Below, in pieces: positions 30,477 to 41,804 of a stretch of 64,000 nucleotides of DNA. Positions within the stretch are counted from its first letter, which is position 1. Each line of letters opens with the position of its first letter. A program made the position numbers and the translations under genes. This DNA is from Rossellomorea vietnamensis (GTDB lineage Bacteria; Bacillota; Bacilli; Bacillales; Bacillaceae_B): positions 992,001 through 1,056,000 of the forward strand of contig NZ_CP104558.1 in NCBI RefSeq assembly GCF_025398035.1, given 5' to 3'. The notes under the pieces are model-generated. The model was not told the DNA's origin and did no database searches. It saw nothing but the letters and a program-made list of their open reading frames with translations.

Positions 30477-31560
30477 GTTGAAGCTCCTTTCTTTTCTCTT
30501 CTTTCATCAATTGCAGGAAATCATCGAATAAGTAGTTGGAATCCTCGGGTCCCGGAGAAGCTTCAGGGTGATACTGCACCGTAAAGGCCGGATAGTCCAA
30601 ATGTTTCAATCCTTCTACCGTTCCATCATTTATGGCCAGGTGAGTGACCTGTAATCTTGACCCGGCTAAAGATTTTTCATCGACTGCGTAGCCGTGGTTC
30701 TGTGAAGTCAGTGCGACCTTTCCGGATTTTAAATCTTTGACCGGATGGTTGCCGCCACGATGTCCAAATTTCATTTTGAAAGAGTCCCCTCCACACGCCA
30801 GGGCAAATAATTGATGTCCGAGGCAGATACCGAAGAGTGGAATTTCACCAAGCAATTCCTTGATCGTTTCAATCGCCTGGGGTACATCTTTCGGATCCCC
30901 CGGACCATTCGATAACATGATCCCGTCAGGCTGCAGGCGTCTGATTTCTTCCGCTGAAGTATCATAAGGAACCACAATCACATCACAATCACGCTTGTTC
31001 AATTCCCTTAGAATCCCGTGCTTCATCCCGAAATCCATTAACACCACACGGTACCCTCTTCCAGGGCTTGCATAGGCCGTCTTCGTGGAAACCTGTTTGA
31101 CCTGATCTGTTCGTAAATCTGTCCCATGGAGCTTATCAAGCATTGCCCCGGAATCCAGTTCAGCTGAACAAATGATGCCTTTCATGGCTCCATGCTTCCT
31201 GATGATCCTGGTTAACTTTCTCGTATCGATCCCTGATATTCCGGGAATTCCTTTTATTTTTAATAATTCATCCAATGTGGATTCATTTCTCCAGTTAGAA
31301 GGGAAGTCCGCCACTTCTCTCACAATGAACGCTTTGATGGCCGGAGTGATCGATTCAAAATCGTCCCGGTTGATGCCGTAGTTCCCTACGAGGGGGTATG
31401 TCAAGGTGACAAGCTGGCCGCAGTAGGATGGATCTGAAAGGATTTCCTGGTAGCCGGTCATGCTCGTATTGAATACCACTTCACCTATACTTTCTTCATT
31501 TGCTCCGAATCCTTCTCCTACGAAAACCGTTCCATCGTCTAAAATGAGTTGTCTTTTCAT
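30469..31560 (-). CDS. carA: Carbamoyl phosphate synthase, small (glutaminase) subunit
   Basis: Class I glutamine amidotransferase subunit (363 aa) that supplies ammonia to CarB. The nucleophile is in [14 protein letters not shown]; the His-Glu pair is in [12 protein letters not shown]-terminal CPSase-small domain starts [16 protein letters not shown]. Being inside the pyr operon it is the pyrimidine-specific copy (PyrAA of B. subtilis). It overlaps pyrC by 4 bases. Confidence 0.98.
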   Translation of the reverse strand: MKRQLILDDGTVFVGEGFGANEESIGEVVFNTSMTGYQEILSDPSYCGQLVTLTYPLVGNYGINRDDFESITPAIKAFIVREVADFPSNWRNESTLDELLKIKGIPGISGIDTRKLTRIIRKHGAMKGIICSAELDSGAMLDKLHGTDLRTDQVKQVSTKTAYASPGRGYRVVLMDFGMKHGILRELNKRDCDVIVVPYDTSAEEIRRLQPDGIMLSNGPGDPKDVPQAIETIKELLGEIPLFGICLGHQLFALACGGDSFKMKFGHRGGNHPVKDLKSGKVALTSQNHGYAVDEKSLAGSRLQVTHLAINDGTVEGLKHLDYPAFTVQYHPEASPGPEDSNYLFDDFLQLMKEEKRKELQHA

Positions 31561-32843
31561 TGTTCGTTTCCTCCTTCATTCCATACAAGAGATCCCTGAT
31601 AAAAAGTTGCTTTCGGCCATCCTTTGCATTCCCATCCTTTGAATGGCGTGTTTTTCCCTTTGGACAGAAATCCAGCCGGGTCAATTTCTCTTTGTTCATG
31701 CAAATCGATAAGCGTAAAGTCCGCTTCTCCTCCTACTTCAAGTAGTCCAAACGGAAGATTAAATGCTTCACTTGGTTTGATGGTCATCCAGTCAATAAGC
31801 TGCTTCAGAGTAAAAATCCCTTTTTCCACAAAGTTTGTATAAAGCAGCGGGAAGGCGGTTTCCAACCCGACGATTCCGAACGGGGCGAGCTGCATGCCTT
31901 CCGATTTTTCGGCTTCTGTATGGGGTGCATGATCGGTGGCGATGAAATCGATCGTTCCGTCCAGAAGCCCCTCTATAAGAGCCTGTCGATCCTCTTTACT
32001 TCTTAGAGGCGGATTCATTTTGAAATTGGGATCAAGCCCGGGGATATCGTCTTCACAGAGCAGAAGGTGATGAGGTGTTACCTCTGCCGTCACATTGATA
32101 CCGGCCTTTTTCGCATCCCTGACGACCCGGACGGATTCTTTTGTCGATATATGGCAGACGTGGTAGTGTACACCGGCTGCTTCAGCTAAAAGCACATCCC
32201 TTGATATATGTACAGCTTCACAGATGGAAGGAATGCCTGGCAGGTTATGTTCTTTCGAGAATGTCCCATCATGGACCGCTCCTCCGTAAATCAAGGTGTT
32301 TTCTTCACAGTGGGCGACAATGGAGGCATTGATCCCTGCTGCCGTCTTCATGGCTTGATACATCATGTCCGCTGACTGCACCCCTACCCCATCGTCTGTG
32401 AATGCAAATGCCCCGTTTTCTTTTAATGATGGTAAGTCATTAAGCGTATCCCCGATTTGTCTTTCCGTGATGGCAGCATACGGTAACACCCGAACACTCG
32501 CTGTTTCAGAGATCTTCTGATTCAGGGACTGAAGAGTTTCCACCGAGTCAGGTACAGGTCGGGTATTGGGCATTGCCGCGATGGTGGTGAAGCCTCCCTT
32601 TGCTGCTGATTTCGTTCCCGTTTCGATGGTTTCCTTATGTTCTCCGCCCGGTTCTCTAAGGTGGACATGCAGGTCGACAAATCCGGGTGAAATCACTGAC
32701 CCTTCTGCTTGAAACTCCTTATGACCTTTCCCTTTCAGCCCTGAACCGATTTCGATGATCTTCTTATCTTCCACCTTTACATCCACAGTCTCAAGATCAC
32801 CATTCTTTGTTACAATTCGTGCATTCCGGATTAACCAATTCAT
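31557..32843 (-). CDS. pyrC: Dihydroorotase (class I)
   Basis: Zinc amidohydrolase that cyclises carbamoyl aspartate (428 aa, the long class I form). Metal-binding motifs: [10 protein letters not shown] (HxH), the later His residues in VAHCEENTL and YHVCHIST, and ATDHAPHT (catalytic Asp). It follows pyrB after 16 bases. Confidence 0.97.
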   Translation of the reverse strand: MNWLIRNARIVTKNGDLETVDVKVEDKKIIEIGSGLKGKGHKEFQAEGSVISPGFVDLHVHLREPGGEHKETIETGTKSAAKGGFTTIAAMPNTRPVPDSVETLQSLNQKISETASVRVLPYAAITERQIGDTLNDLPSLKENGAFAFTDDGVGVQSADMMYQAMKTAAGINASIVAHCEENTLIYGGAVHDGTFSKEHNLPGIPSICEAVHISRDVLLAEAAGVHYHVCHISTKESVRVVRDAKKAGINVTAEVTPHHLLLCEDDIPGLDPNFKMNPPLRSKEDRQALIEGLLDGTIDFIATDHAPHTEAEKSEGMQLAPFGIVGLETAFPLLYTNFVEKGIFTLKQLIDWMTIKPSEAFNLPFGLLEVGGEADFTLIDLHEQREIDPAGFLSKGKNTPFKGWECKGWPKATFYQGSLVWNEGGNEQ

Positions 32844-32859
32844 TTCAGATTCCCCCTAG

Positions 32860-33804
<945 letters not shown>

Positions 33805-33862
33805 TTTTGAACATACTTACAGTGACAGTGCGGAAAAATCCCGCATGTCTTGTTCAAATTCA

Positions 33863-33884
33863 CCCTTCCTAGACTCTCTGGACC
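33863..33884 (-). promoter_or_regulatory. PyrR RNA-binding site, pyrP-pyrB leader
   Basis: Minus-strand GGTCCAGAGAGTCTAGGAAG corresponds to the PyrR anti-antiterminator loop (consensus roughly UCCNGNGAGGYU). The GAGAGG block here reads GAGAGT, a departure from the other two sites in this operon. Confidence 0.75.
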
Positions 33885-33904
33885 ATGTTAAAAGGTGTTT
33901 CTAT

Positions 33905-35233
33905 TTATGCAACATCTTGCTTAGCTTTCTCTTCTTCGAATAAGTTGTTACTTCCTTCACTTTCTTCCCTGCCCGGCAGGACAAGGTTCAGGAACACCCC
34001 AACGATTGCTGCAAGGGCCATCCCCGATAGGGAAACCTGCTCGTTGATCTTTACGAATGCCCCTCCGACTCCGATGACAAGGATGACACTCGAGATGACT
34101 AAATTACGCTTGTTTCCTAAGTCTACTTTGTTATCGATCAACATACGGAGTCCACTTGAAGCGATGATCCCGAACAGCAGGATGGATACCCCACCCATGA
34201 CTGCTGATGGGATCGAACCGATCAAAGCCGTTATCTTGCCGACAAATCCGAACATGATGGCAAGTACCGCAGCGCCGCCGATGACAAATACGCTGAACAC
34301 CCGTGTAATCGCAAGCACCCCGATGTTTTCACCGTACGTTGTATTTGGTGGTCCGCCCAGGAAAGAGGCGATCACAGTCGCTACCCCGTCCCCAAGGATG
34401 GAGCGGTGAAGACCCGGCTTTTCAATGAAATTTCGTCCTACGACCTTACTTAATACCATCTGGTCCCCTGTATGTTCTGCCAGGGTCACAAGTGCAACAG
34501 GAACCATGATCCCTACGATTTCCCATGAGAAGCTCGGCGTGTAGTCCACAAAGGGGACAAAGAAGTCCGGCATCTGGAAGAATGGAGCATCGATTACCTG
34601 TTGAAAATCCACCAGCCCTGCAAAAACCGCGATGACATATCCTCCTATGATTCCAGCAAGGATCGGAACCATTCCGAGAAATCCTTTGAAGTAAATCGAA
34701 CAGATGACCGTGATTCCCAATGTGGCAAGAGCCACCATGAAGTGCGTGTTACTGTAAACCAATTGTTCTGCTCCGGGATTTTCATACATGGCCATATTGA
34801 CGGCCGTTCCGGCAAGTCCCAATCCGATCACCATGATGACGGGCCCTACCACAACCGGAGGAAGGATCCTGATCAGCCATTTCAATCCAAGCTTTGATAT
34901 AAGCAGCGCTACGATTCCATACACAATCCCTGCAAGAAAGCTTCCCATCATGGCAGCCTCCGGTCCTCCCAGGCTCTTGGCAGCGAGGATCGGTGCGATA
35001 AAAGCGAATGACGATCCAAGGTAAGCAGGGATCCTCCCCTTCGTGATCAGGAGATAGGCAAGTGTTCCGAGTCCACTTGAGATCAAAGCAACCCCAGGGC
35101 TTAATCCAACCAGGAACGGGACCAGCACCGTTGCCCCGAACATGGCGAATAGATGCTGTATGCTCAGTGTAATCCATTTTCCTATATTAGGTACTTCTTC
35201 TACGTCTAACACGACTTGTTGATTTTGATTCAT
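33905..35233 (-). CDS. pyrP: Uracil permease
   Basis: NCS2-family uracil:proton symporter in the cytoplasmic membrane (442 aa). About 12-14 hydrophobic segments; family hallmarks are GATVLVPFLVGL, SSFAFIAPI, ITVALVTLAEHTGD-like PVALVTLAEHTGDQ (substrate Glu) and GGPPNTTYGENIGV. Lying between pyrR and pyrB with a PyrR leader on each side, it lets uracil uptake respond to the UMP/UTP pool. Confidence 0.96.
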   Translation of the reverse strand: MNQNQQVVLDVEEVPNIGKWITLSIQHLFAMFGATVLVPFLVGLSPGVALISSGLGTLAYLLITKGRIPAYLGSSFAFIAPILAAKSLGGPEAAMMGSFLAGIVYGIVALLISKLGLKWLIRILPPVVVGPVIMVIGLGLAGTAVNMAMYENPGAEQLVYSNTHFMVALATLGITVICSIYFKGFLGMVPILAGIIGGYVIAVFAGLVDFQQVIDAPFFQMPDFFVPFVDYTPSFSWEIVGIMVPVALVTLAEHTGDQMVLSKVVGRNFIEKPGLHRSILGDGVATVIASFLGGPPNTTYGENIGVLAITRVFSVFVIGGAAVLAIMFGFVGKITALIGSIPSAVMGGVSILLFGIIASSGLRMLIDNKVDLGNKRNLVISSVILVIGVGGAFVKINEQVSLSGMALAAIVGVFLNLVLPGREESEGSNNLFEEEKAKQDVA

Positions 35234-35267
35234 GTATGTTTCCTCCTCTAATACCCATTTTTACCCA

Positions 35268-35310
35268 TTAAAAAACCCTCTTTGTCCTAAAGAGGGCACA
35301 AAGAGGGTAC
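35268..35310 (-). terminator. pyrP attenuator terminator
   Basis: Minus-strand stem ACCCTCTTTGTGCC / GGACAAAGAGGGT followed by TTTTTT. Second PyrR-controlled leader. Confidence 0.92.
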
Positions 35311-35340
35311 AAGAAGGCCTGTTTCTACCTTCATTCCCAT

Positions 35341-35362
35341 CCTTTGTCAGCCTCACTGGACC
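35341..35362 (-). promoter_or_regulatory. PyrR RNA-binding site, pyrR-pyrP leader
   Basis: Minus-strand GGTCCAGTGAGGCTGACAAA matches the PyrR-binding loop of Bacillus pyr leaders. Bound PyrR would favour the downstream terminator. Confidence 0.9.
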
Positions 35363-35381
35363 ACTCTTAAAAGGACTTTCG

Positions 35382-35990
<609 letters not shown>

Positions 35991-36045
35991 ACACTTATCG
36001 TTATGATCTGATTGCACGCCAAAGAATTTTTGGTCGTACACTGCT

Positions 36046-36066
36046 CCTTCTCAGCCTCACGGGACC
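36046..36066 (-). promoter_or_regulatory. PyrR RNA-binding site, pyrR leader
   Basis: Minus-strand GGTCCCGTGAGGCTGAGAAG, the canonical PyrR-binding anti-antiterminator, about 30 bases after the promoter. Confidence 0.92.
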
Positions 36067-36096
36067 GTATTAAAGGTTACTTATTCAATTAACATT

Positions 36097-36125
36097 ATCA
36101 TAAAGGCAAGGTCGAAATTTGTCAA
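36097..36125 (-). promoter_or_regulatory. Sigma-A promoter of the pyr operon
   Basis: Minus-strand TTGACA, 17-bp spacer, TATGAT: a perfect -35 and good -10. The -35 overlaps the rluD stop codon. Confidence 0.9.
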
Positions 36126-37033
36126 CGGTTATTTTCAAGATGCTTAACCAATTTCGTGAATTCTTCGGGTAACTCCGCATGGAACTCCATATATTCTTCC
36201 GTTCTGGGATGAACAAACCCAAGCACGCCGGCATGAAGGGCCTGTCCTTCAATGCTTAACGTTTTTCGCGGGCCATATTTCGGATCACCCGCGAGCGGGA
36301 AACCGATGTATTTCATATGCACACGGATTTGATGGGTTCTGCCTGTCTCCAGTTCACATTCAACGAGGGTGAAATCTTTATATCGGTCCAGCACCTTGAA
36401 ATGCGTGACCGCTTGTTTGCCATTATCCACGACAGCCATACTTTGGCGGTCTTTAGGATCCCTGCCGATCGGCGCATCGATCGTCCCGTATTCGTGGGGG
36501 ATCAGGCCATGTACGATGGCTGTATATTTTCTGGTAACGGACTTGTCCACAAGCTGATTCACCAAATGCTCATGAGCCATGTCATTTTTCGCCACCATCA
36601 GCAATCCAGATGTATCCTTATCAATACGGTGTACAATACCTGGTCGCAGTACGCCATTGATTCCTGACAGGTCCTTACAGTGATGCATCAATCCATTCAC
36701 CATTGTTCCTGAATAATGACCCGGTGCAGGGTGGACGACCATCCCTTTCGGCTTATTTACGACGATGACATCCCCGTCTTCATAGGCGATATCAAGGTTA
36801 AGATCTTCCGGCTCTACATCCAATTCTTCCGGTTCCGGAATCGATACCGTGATGACTGCATTCAACGGACACTTGAAGTTAGGTTTCACCGCTTCTTCAT
36901 TTACTTTAATATGACCTTCTTTTATCCATTGTTGAACCTGGGAACGGGACCAATCCTTATTCAACTGGCTAACGACCTTGTCGATTCGTTCTCCCTGGTT
37001 TTCCTCAAGTATGTTGTGCTGAATTACTTCCAT
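36122..37033 (-). CDS. rluD: RluD-family 23S rRNA pseudouridine synthase (YlyB)
   Basis: Pseudouridine synthase of the RluA/RluD family (303 aa). An N-terminal S4 domain (about 14-75) is followed by the catalytic domain with the signature [11 protein letters not shown], whose Asp is the nucleophile, and [10 protein letters not shown]. The precise uridines modified cannot be read from the sequence. It overlaps lspA by 29 bases, a conserved Firmicute pair. Confidence 0.94.
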   Translation of the reverse strand: MEVIQHNILEENQGERIDKVVSQLNKDWSRSQVQQWIKEGHIKVNEEAVKPNFKCPLNAVITVSIPEPEELDVEPEDLNLDIAYEDGDVIVVNKPKGMVVHPAPGHYSGTMVNGLMHHCKDLSGINGVLRPGIVHRIDKDTSGLLMVAKNDMAHEHLVNQLVDKSVTRKYTAIVHGLIPHEYGTIDAPIGRDPKDRQSMAVVDNGKQAVTHFKVLDRYKDFTLVECELETGRTHQIRVHMKYIGFPLAGDPKYGPRKTLSIEGQALHAGVLGFVHPRTEEYMEFHAELPEEFTKLVKHLENNR

Positions 37034-37499
37034 TTTTGTTCTCCTTCTTTGCTTTTCGTTCGTCTAAATACATATAAATCAGTAACAGTGCTACTCCAAT
37101 GGTTAATGCTGCATCGGCAATATTAAAAATCGGGAAATCATAGGAAAAGATGTATGTATTTAAGAAATCGACCACTTCTTTTCTGAAGACACGGTCAAGA
37201 AAGTTTCCAATTGCACCGCCTAGCATGAAAGCAAGACTCAGACTAAACAATGTATGTCCTTTTGCATGGACTTGCATATAATACACGATACCTACAATCA
37301 CTATTAATGTAATAATGTAAAAAAACCACATTTGTCCTTGGAGTATTCCCCATGCTGCACCTTGATTCCGATGAGAAGTAAGATAAAAGACATTATCTAT
37401 GATTGAAATGCTTTCTCCCTCGGTCATTCGTCTTACAACCAACCATTTTGTCAATTGATCCAGTCCAATTACAACCAAAGCCACTAAATAATAATACAC
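37005..37499 (-). CDS. lspA: Lipoprotein signal peptidase II
   Basis: Membrane aspartyl protease (164 aa) that cleaves prolipoprotein signal peptides after lipidation. Four membrane segments; catalytic aspartates lie in GNFLDR and FNIADAAL. The start is GTG at 37499, with GGAGG 8 bases upstream. Confidence 0.96.
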   Translation of the reverse strand: MYYYLVALVVIGLDQLTKWLVVRRMTEGESISIIDNVFYLTSHRNQGAAWGILQGQMWFFYIITLIVIVGIVYYMQVHAKGHTLFSLSLAFMLGGAIGNFLDRVFRKEVVDFLNTYIFSYDFPIFNIADAALTIGVALLLIYMYLDERKAKKENKNGSNSAQHT

Positions 37500-37605
37500 A
37501 AAGGCAACCTCCGAACATCTTTAAATGATTACCTTTGCATTTTAGCATAAAAGGGGAAATAAAGACACTTAAACTGGAGAAGAACGATGGAAACGCGGGA
37601 GAAAT

Positions 37606-37887
37606 TTATGAATAGGATGAAATCTTCCCAAACCTTCTCCATTCGTATGCATCTTCGATCGTCGTACAGGTTGGGTTCATTACCATGTAATCGAACGGGA
37701 TTTCCTGCCCGCTCGATTCACAATAACCGTATTGATTATCCCGGACACGACTCAGTGCTTGTTTTACCTCGGTGATCTCATCGTTTATATATTGCTGGAT
37801 TAAAGGGTGTTGAGATTGACTTGCTTCAAGCTCTTTCAAGGATTGTTTAAGCTCTTCTACAATGGATGTGTATCGGTCATATGTCAT
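37606..37887 (-). CDS. Short DksA/TraR-like protein (ylyA position)
   Basis: Product of 93 aa. A predicted N-terminal coiled coil (about 5-50) leads to YGYCESSGQEIPFDYMVMNP followed by TCTT, the layout of the DksA/TraR zinc-finger tip, but each CxxC pair keeps only one Cys, so zinc binding is doubtful. It holds the place of B. subtilis ylyA, between ileS and lspA, but is much shorter than that protein. ATG 37887 has GGAGGG 6 bases upstream; an earlier in-frame start has no RBS. Function unknown. Confidence 0.8.
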   Translation of the reverse strand: MTYDRYTSIVEELKQSLKELEASQSQHPLIQQYINDEITEVKQALSRVRDNQYGYCESSGQEIPFDYMVMNPTCTTIEDAYEWRRFGKISSYS

Positions 37888-37983
37888 CTTGATCCCTCCA
37901 CTTATAGTATGGGGGAAATGACCCTGAATATTGTGTTGCAAGATATAGCAATTATGGAATTTGAAATGCTGTGGTATAAAGAC

Positions 37984-38013
37984 AAAAAAAGGGACCTGTC
38001 ACATGACAGGTCA
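37984..38013 (-). terminator. Terminator of ileS
   Basis: Minus-strand stem GACCTGTCA / TGACAGGTC around TG, then CCTTTTTTT. Confidence 0.93.
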
Positions 38014-38025
38014 CCTCGTACTTGA

Positions 38026-40797
38026 TTATGTCAGATGGGAATAGCTTTCTTTCACAACGGATGCACAGCGTGTGCAAAGAGTTGGATGATCTTTATCCTC
38101 TCCCACTGTTGGGGTTACGATCCAACAGCGGTCACATGTTTCACCTTCAGCTTTTTCAACGACAATGTTGTTTTCACCAAGGCTTAACGCATGCTCCGGA
38201 GCCTCGCTCACCGTTCCGCCGATTTCAAAGGATGATACAATGAACAGCTGTTTTAAGTCTTCTTTGATGGAATCAAGTAAGCGTTTCGTTTCGTCATTGA
38301 CGTATAGGGTCACTTTAGCCGTCAATGACTTACCGATCACCTTCTGATTACGTGCTTCCTCAAGTGCTTTTAAAACATCATCTCTTAATTCTAAGAATGT
38401 GTTCCATTTTTCCTTCAATTCATCCGCATTTGCGAGTTGTTGTACTTCAGGCATATCAGTCAGTTGGACACTTTCGCCCACTGCACCCGGGATGTATGCC
38501 CAAACCTCATCTGCTGTATGGGAAAGGATCGGGGACATCAGTTTCGTAAGTGCTACCAGGCTTTCATACAATACCGTCTGAATCGCTCTGCGCTCATAGT
38601 GATTTTCTGACTCGATATACAGAACATCCTTTGCAAAATCCAGGTAGAATGAACTCAAATCCAGTGTACAGAAATTATTGACTGCATGATAGATGCTTGC
38701 GAATTCATATTTATCGTATGAATTTTTCACATTCTTCACAAGATCATTCAGCTTCACGAGCATAAATTGATCCACTTCTCTTAATCCATCAAAGGATACC
38801 GCATCTGTTTCAGGATTAAAGTCAGAAAGGTTCCCCAACAAGAAACGATAAGTGTTACGGATCTTACGGTAGACTTCAGCCACTTGCTTCAAGATTGGGT
38901 CAGATACTCGAACATCTGCCTGATAATCAACAGACGCTACCCAAAGACGAAGGATATCGGCTCCTAGTTGTTTCATTACCTTTTCAGGGACAACGACGTT
39001 CCCTAATGATTTACTCATCTTTCTTCCATCGCCATCAAGAGCGAATCCGTGACTTAACACTCCTTTGTATGGGGCTTTACCCGTTACGGCTACGCCTGTT
39101 GTCAATGAAGAGTTGAACCAACCACGATATTGATCGGATCCTTCGAGATAAAGGTCTGCAGGACGCTGCAAGTCATCTCTTTCCTCAAGAACGGCCTGAT
39201 GGGAAGATCCTGAATCGAACCATACGTCCATGATGTCCTGTTCTTTCGTGAATTTCCCGTTAGGACTGCCTTCATGTGTAAATCCTTCAGGTAAAAGTTC
39301 TTTTGCTTCTTTTTCAAACCAAATATTTGATCCATGATCACGGAAAAGCTTGGACACATGATCAATCGTCTCATCTGTAATGATCTCCTGACCATTCTCA
39401 GCATAGAATACAGGAATTGGCACTCCCCATGCACGCTGACGGGAAATACACCAGTCTCCACGGTCTCTGACCATATTGAATAGACGTGTTTCTCCCCATG
39501 CGGGAACCCATTTCGTATCCTTTACCGCCTGGAGTAATTCTTTACGGAATTTATCGATGGATGCAAACCACTGTGCCGTCGCTCGATAAATAACCGGCTT
39601 TTTCGTGCGCCAGTCATGCGGGTATGAGTGAGTGATGAAGTTTAACTTCAATAATGCCCCTGCTTCCTGAAGCTTTTCTGTGATTGGTTTATTGGCCTTA
39701 TCATAGAATAAACCTTCAAACCCTGGAGCTTCTGAAGTCATAACCCCTTTGTCATCGACGGGACATAACACATCCAGTCCATATTTCTTCCCTACGAGGA
39801 AGTCATCCTCCCCGTGCCCTGGAGCTGTATGGACACAGCCAGTACCTGAATCAGTCGTAACATGCTCACCAAGGACCACAAGGGAGTCACGATCATACAG
39901 GGGATGTTTTGCCACGATATGTTCGAGTTCTGCACCCTTGACCTTTTTGGTCACAGAATGGTTTTCCCATTCAAGATTCTCGGATACGTCTTCAAGTAAA
40001 TCTTCGGCTACGACATAGCTGTTTTCCTTTACATTTACAACGACATAGTTTAAGTCTGCATGTACGGCAATCCCAAGGTTTGCAGGGATCGTCCATGGTG
40101 TGGTCGTCCAGATCACCAGTTGGGTCCCTTCTTCAAGGACACCCTTACCTTCTGTAACGGCAAAACCTACATAAATGGATGGGGAACGCTTGTCCTGATA
40201 CTCGATTTCAGCTTCTGCAAGGGCTGATTCACTTGATGGTGACCAGTAGACAGGTTTCTTCCCTTTGTAGATATAACCCTTTTTCGCCATATCACCGAAA
40301 ACTTTGATTTGCTGTGCTTCATATTCAGGTTTTAATGTGATATAAGGGTTTTCCCAGTCGCCCCGTACACCTAATTGCTTGAATTGCTTGCGTTGATTAT
40401 CGACTTGCTCGTAAGCATACTCTTCACATAATTTACGGAACTCGGCGATCGTCATTTCTTTACGCTTTACGCCCTTATTCGTTAACGCCTGCTCAATCGG
40501 CAAACCGTGAGTGTCCCATCCTGGAACATACGGGGCATGAAAACCGCTCATGGATTTATAGCGTACGATAAAGTCTTTCAGGATTTTATTCAATGCATGA
40601 CCCATGTGGATATTCCCGTTGGCATAAGGAGGGCCATCGTGAAGGACGAATAAAGGACGATCACTCGTTCTTTCCTGTACTTTTTGATAGATGTCCATCT
40701 CTTCCCACTTCTTCTGTGTATCCGGTTCACGCTTCGGTAAGTTCCCTCTCATCGGAAATTCTGTTTTCGGCATCAGTAATGTATCTTTATATTCCAT
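38026..40797 (-). CDS. ileS: Isoleucyl-tRNA synthetase
   Basis: Class I aminoacyl-tRNA synthetase charging tRNA-Ile (923 aa). HIGH-type motif is [14 protein letters not shown]; the CP1 editing domain (about 190-400) contains the [11 protein letters not shown] threonine-rich region; KMSKS is in [12 protein letters not shown]-terminal zinc finger is seen as CDRCWIV...CTRC. Regulated by the T-box leader upstream. Confidence 0.98.
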   Translation of the reverse strand: MEYKDTLLMPKTEFPMRGNLPKREPDTQKKWEEMDIYQKVQERTSDRPLFVLHDGPPYANGNIHMGHALNKILKDFIVRYKSMSGFHAPYVPGWDTHGLPIEQALTNKGVKRKEMTIAEFRKLCEEYAYEQVDNQRKQFKQLGVRGDWENPYITLKPEYEAQQIKVFGDMAKKGYIYKGKKPVYWSPSSESALAEAEIEYQDKRSPSIYVGFAVTEGKGVLEEGTQLVIWTTTPWTIPANLGIAVHADLNYVVVNVKENSYVVAEDLLEDVSENLEWENHSVTKKVKGAELEHIVAKHPLYDRDSLVVLGEHVTTDSGTGCVHTAPGHGEDDFLVGKKYGLDVLCPVDDKGVMTSEAPGFEGLFYDKANKPITEKLQEAGALLKLNFITHSYPHDWRTKKPVIYRATAQWFASIDKFRKELLQAVKDTKWVPAWGETRLFNMVRDRGDWCISRQRAWGVPIPVFYAENGQEIITDETIDHVSKLFRDHGSNIWFEKEAKELLPEGFTHEGSPNGKFTKEQDIMDVWFDSGSSHQAVLEERDDLQRPADLYLEGSDQYRGWFNSSLTTGVAVTGKAPYKGVLSHGFALDGDGRKMSKSLGNVVVPEKVMKQLGADILRLWVASVDYQADVRVSDPILKQVAEVYRKIRNTYRFLLGNLSDFNPETDAVSFDGLREVDQFMLVKLNDLVKNVKNSYDKYEFASIYHAVNNFCTLDLSSFYLDFAKDVLYIESENHYERRAIQTVLYESLVALTKLMSPILSHTADEVWAYIPGAVGESVQLTDMPEVQQLANADELKEKWNTFLELRDDVLKALEEARNQKVIGKSLTAKVTLYVNDETKRLLDSIKEDLKQLFIVSSFEIGGTVSEAPEHALSLGENNIVVEKAEGETCDRCWIVTPTVGEDKDHPTLCTRCASVVKESYSHLT

Positions 40798-40889
40798 GAA
40801 ATCATCCTCCTAATCATTTCTCTCTTAATTGCCATCTTTTCTATATCCTTCACTTCTTAATCAGGCAGGGTGAACTTTCCTTTTTTCGA

Positions 40890-41167
40890 GAAATATAAAA
40901 AGGCTTCCTCATCCCTGAATAGGGACGAGAAAGCCTTTCCCGCGGTACCACCCTCATAAAGACCGAAACTGGTCTTCACTTGTTGATTCGTAACGTGAAT
41001 AAATCGCCACTCATTACTCTTCCTTAAGGAATTTCGTGAGCAGGGCTCGAGGGTGATCTTCCGGGCTTCTTTCCTTGTCGGGCTCACACCGTCCCCGACT
41101 CGCTAGAAAGGATTCATGATAAGTACGTACTGTCCCTGTCTCAGCCTATTAATACAATTAAGATTGT
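40890..41167 (-). ncRNA. T-box leader (riboswitch) of ileS, AUC specifier
   Basis: The T-box sequence GGTGGTACCGCGG lies at 40940-40952 (minus strand), followed by a terminator stem AAGGCTTTCTC / GAGGAAGCCTT with T-run at 40893-40938. In stem I, GAAGATCACCC contains the ATC (Ile) codon at 41055-41057 as likely specifier, matching the downstream gene. Uncharged tRNA-Ile would pair with the T-box and allow read-through. This leader fills the gap between divIVA and ileS. Confidence 0.96.
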
Positions 41168-41173
41168 TGTTCA

Positions 41174-41203
41174 ATTATATGAAAGTATTGCTCTTTTCGT
41201 CAA
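41174..41203 (-). promoter_or_regulatory. Sigma-A promoter of the ileS leader
   Basis: Minus-strand TTGACG, 18-bp spacer, TATAAT. The -35 overlaps the divIVA stop codon. Confidence 0.8.
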
Positions 41204-41715
41204 GACAATGTCTCTTCTTCTTTTAAAGTTTTTAAATCCGTTGCATCCAAATCGAATTCCATTAATTGATCCCAGTCATTTGTATCAAGAAGATCAAGCT
41301 GTGCTTCGATCAACATTTTGAAACGAGTACGGAACACCTTTGACTGCTTCTTGAGTTCTTCTATCTCAATGGCAATCTTACGGGCTTTGGATAAAGATTC
41401 ATTAACGATCCGATCGGCGTTCTTCTCGGCTTCCTTAATGATTAGCTTTGATTCTTTCATTGCATTCCGCTTGACTTCTTCCCCTGCTTCTTGAGCAATG
41501 ACGATTGACTTATTTAACGTTTCCTCGATGCTTGTAAAATGACCTAAACGTTCATTCAAGGAGTTTAAACGTTCTTCCGTTTCTTTCTTCTCGCGGATCA
41601 GAATTTCGTAATCTTTAATAATCTGATCTAAAAATTCGTTAACCTCATCCTCATCATAACCACGAAAGCCACGACTAAATTCTTTATTATGTATGTCTAA
41701 TGGCGTTAAAGGCAT
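41200..41715 (-). CDS. divIVA: Cell-division initiation protein DivIVA
   Basis: Coiled-coil protein (171 aa) that gathers at negatively curved membranes at septa and poles and positions Min proteins, and in sporulation RacA. The N-terminal lipid-binding domain is MPLTPLDIHNKEFSRGFRGY; two coiled coils follow (about 25-60 and 70-135). ATG 41715 has GGAGG 8 bases before; a GTG three codons earlier overlaps the RBS. Confidence 0.96.
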   Translation of the reverse strand: MPLTPLDIHNKEFSRGFRGYDEDEVNEFLDQIIKDYEILIREKKETEERLNSLNERLGHFTSIEETLNKSIVIAQEAGEEVKRNAMKESKLIIKEAEKNADRIVNESLSKARKIAIEIEELKKQSKVFRTRFKMLIEAQLDLLDTNDWDQLMEFDLDATDLKTLKEEETLS

Positions 41716-41751
41716 GGGAGCCACCTCCAGTACTTGGTGAATTACATATTT

Positions 41752-41772
41752 ATTATAACTAAAATTTCGACA
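41752..41772 (-). promoter_or_regulatory. Putative divIVA promoter -10 with adjacent Spo0A-like box
   Basis: A perfect TATAAT (41752-41757, minus strand) is preceded by TGTCGAA at 41766-41772, identical to the core 0A box. No good -35 is seen at standard spacing. A 7-base match occurs by chance several times in 64 kb, so the Spo0A part is tentative. Confidence 0.4.
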
Positions 41773-41804
41773 GTATGTGGGAGAATTCCTTTATTTTTCT
41801 TAAA

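Noticed and set aside
33885-34409. 174-codon plus-strand ORF opposite pyrP
   Set aside because: Antisense of a conserved permease; composition typical of a mirror frame.
37904-37933. Sigma-E-like promoter (CAATATT, 15-bp spacer, CATACTAT) before the DksA-like gene
   Set aside because: The expected start point would fall inside the gene's RBS, so it is unlikely to give a translatable message.
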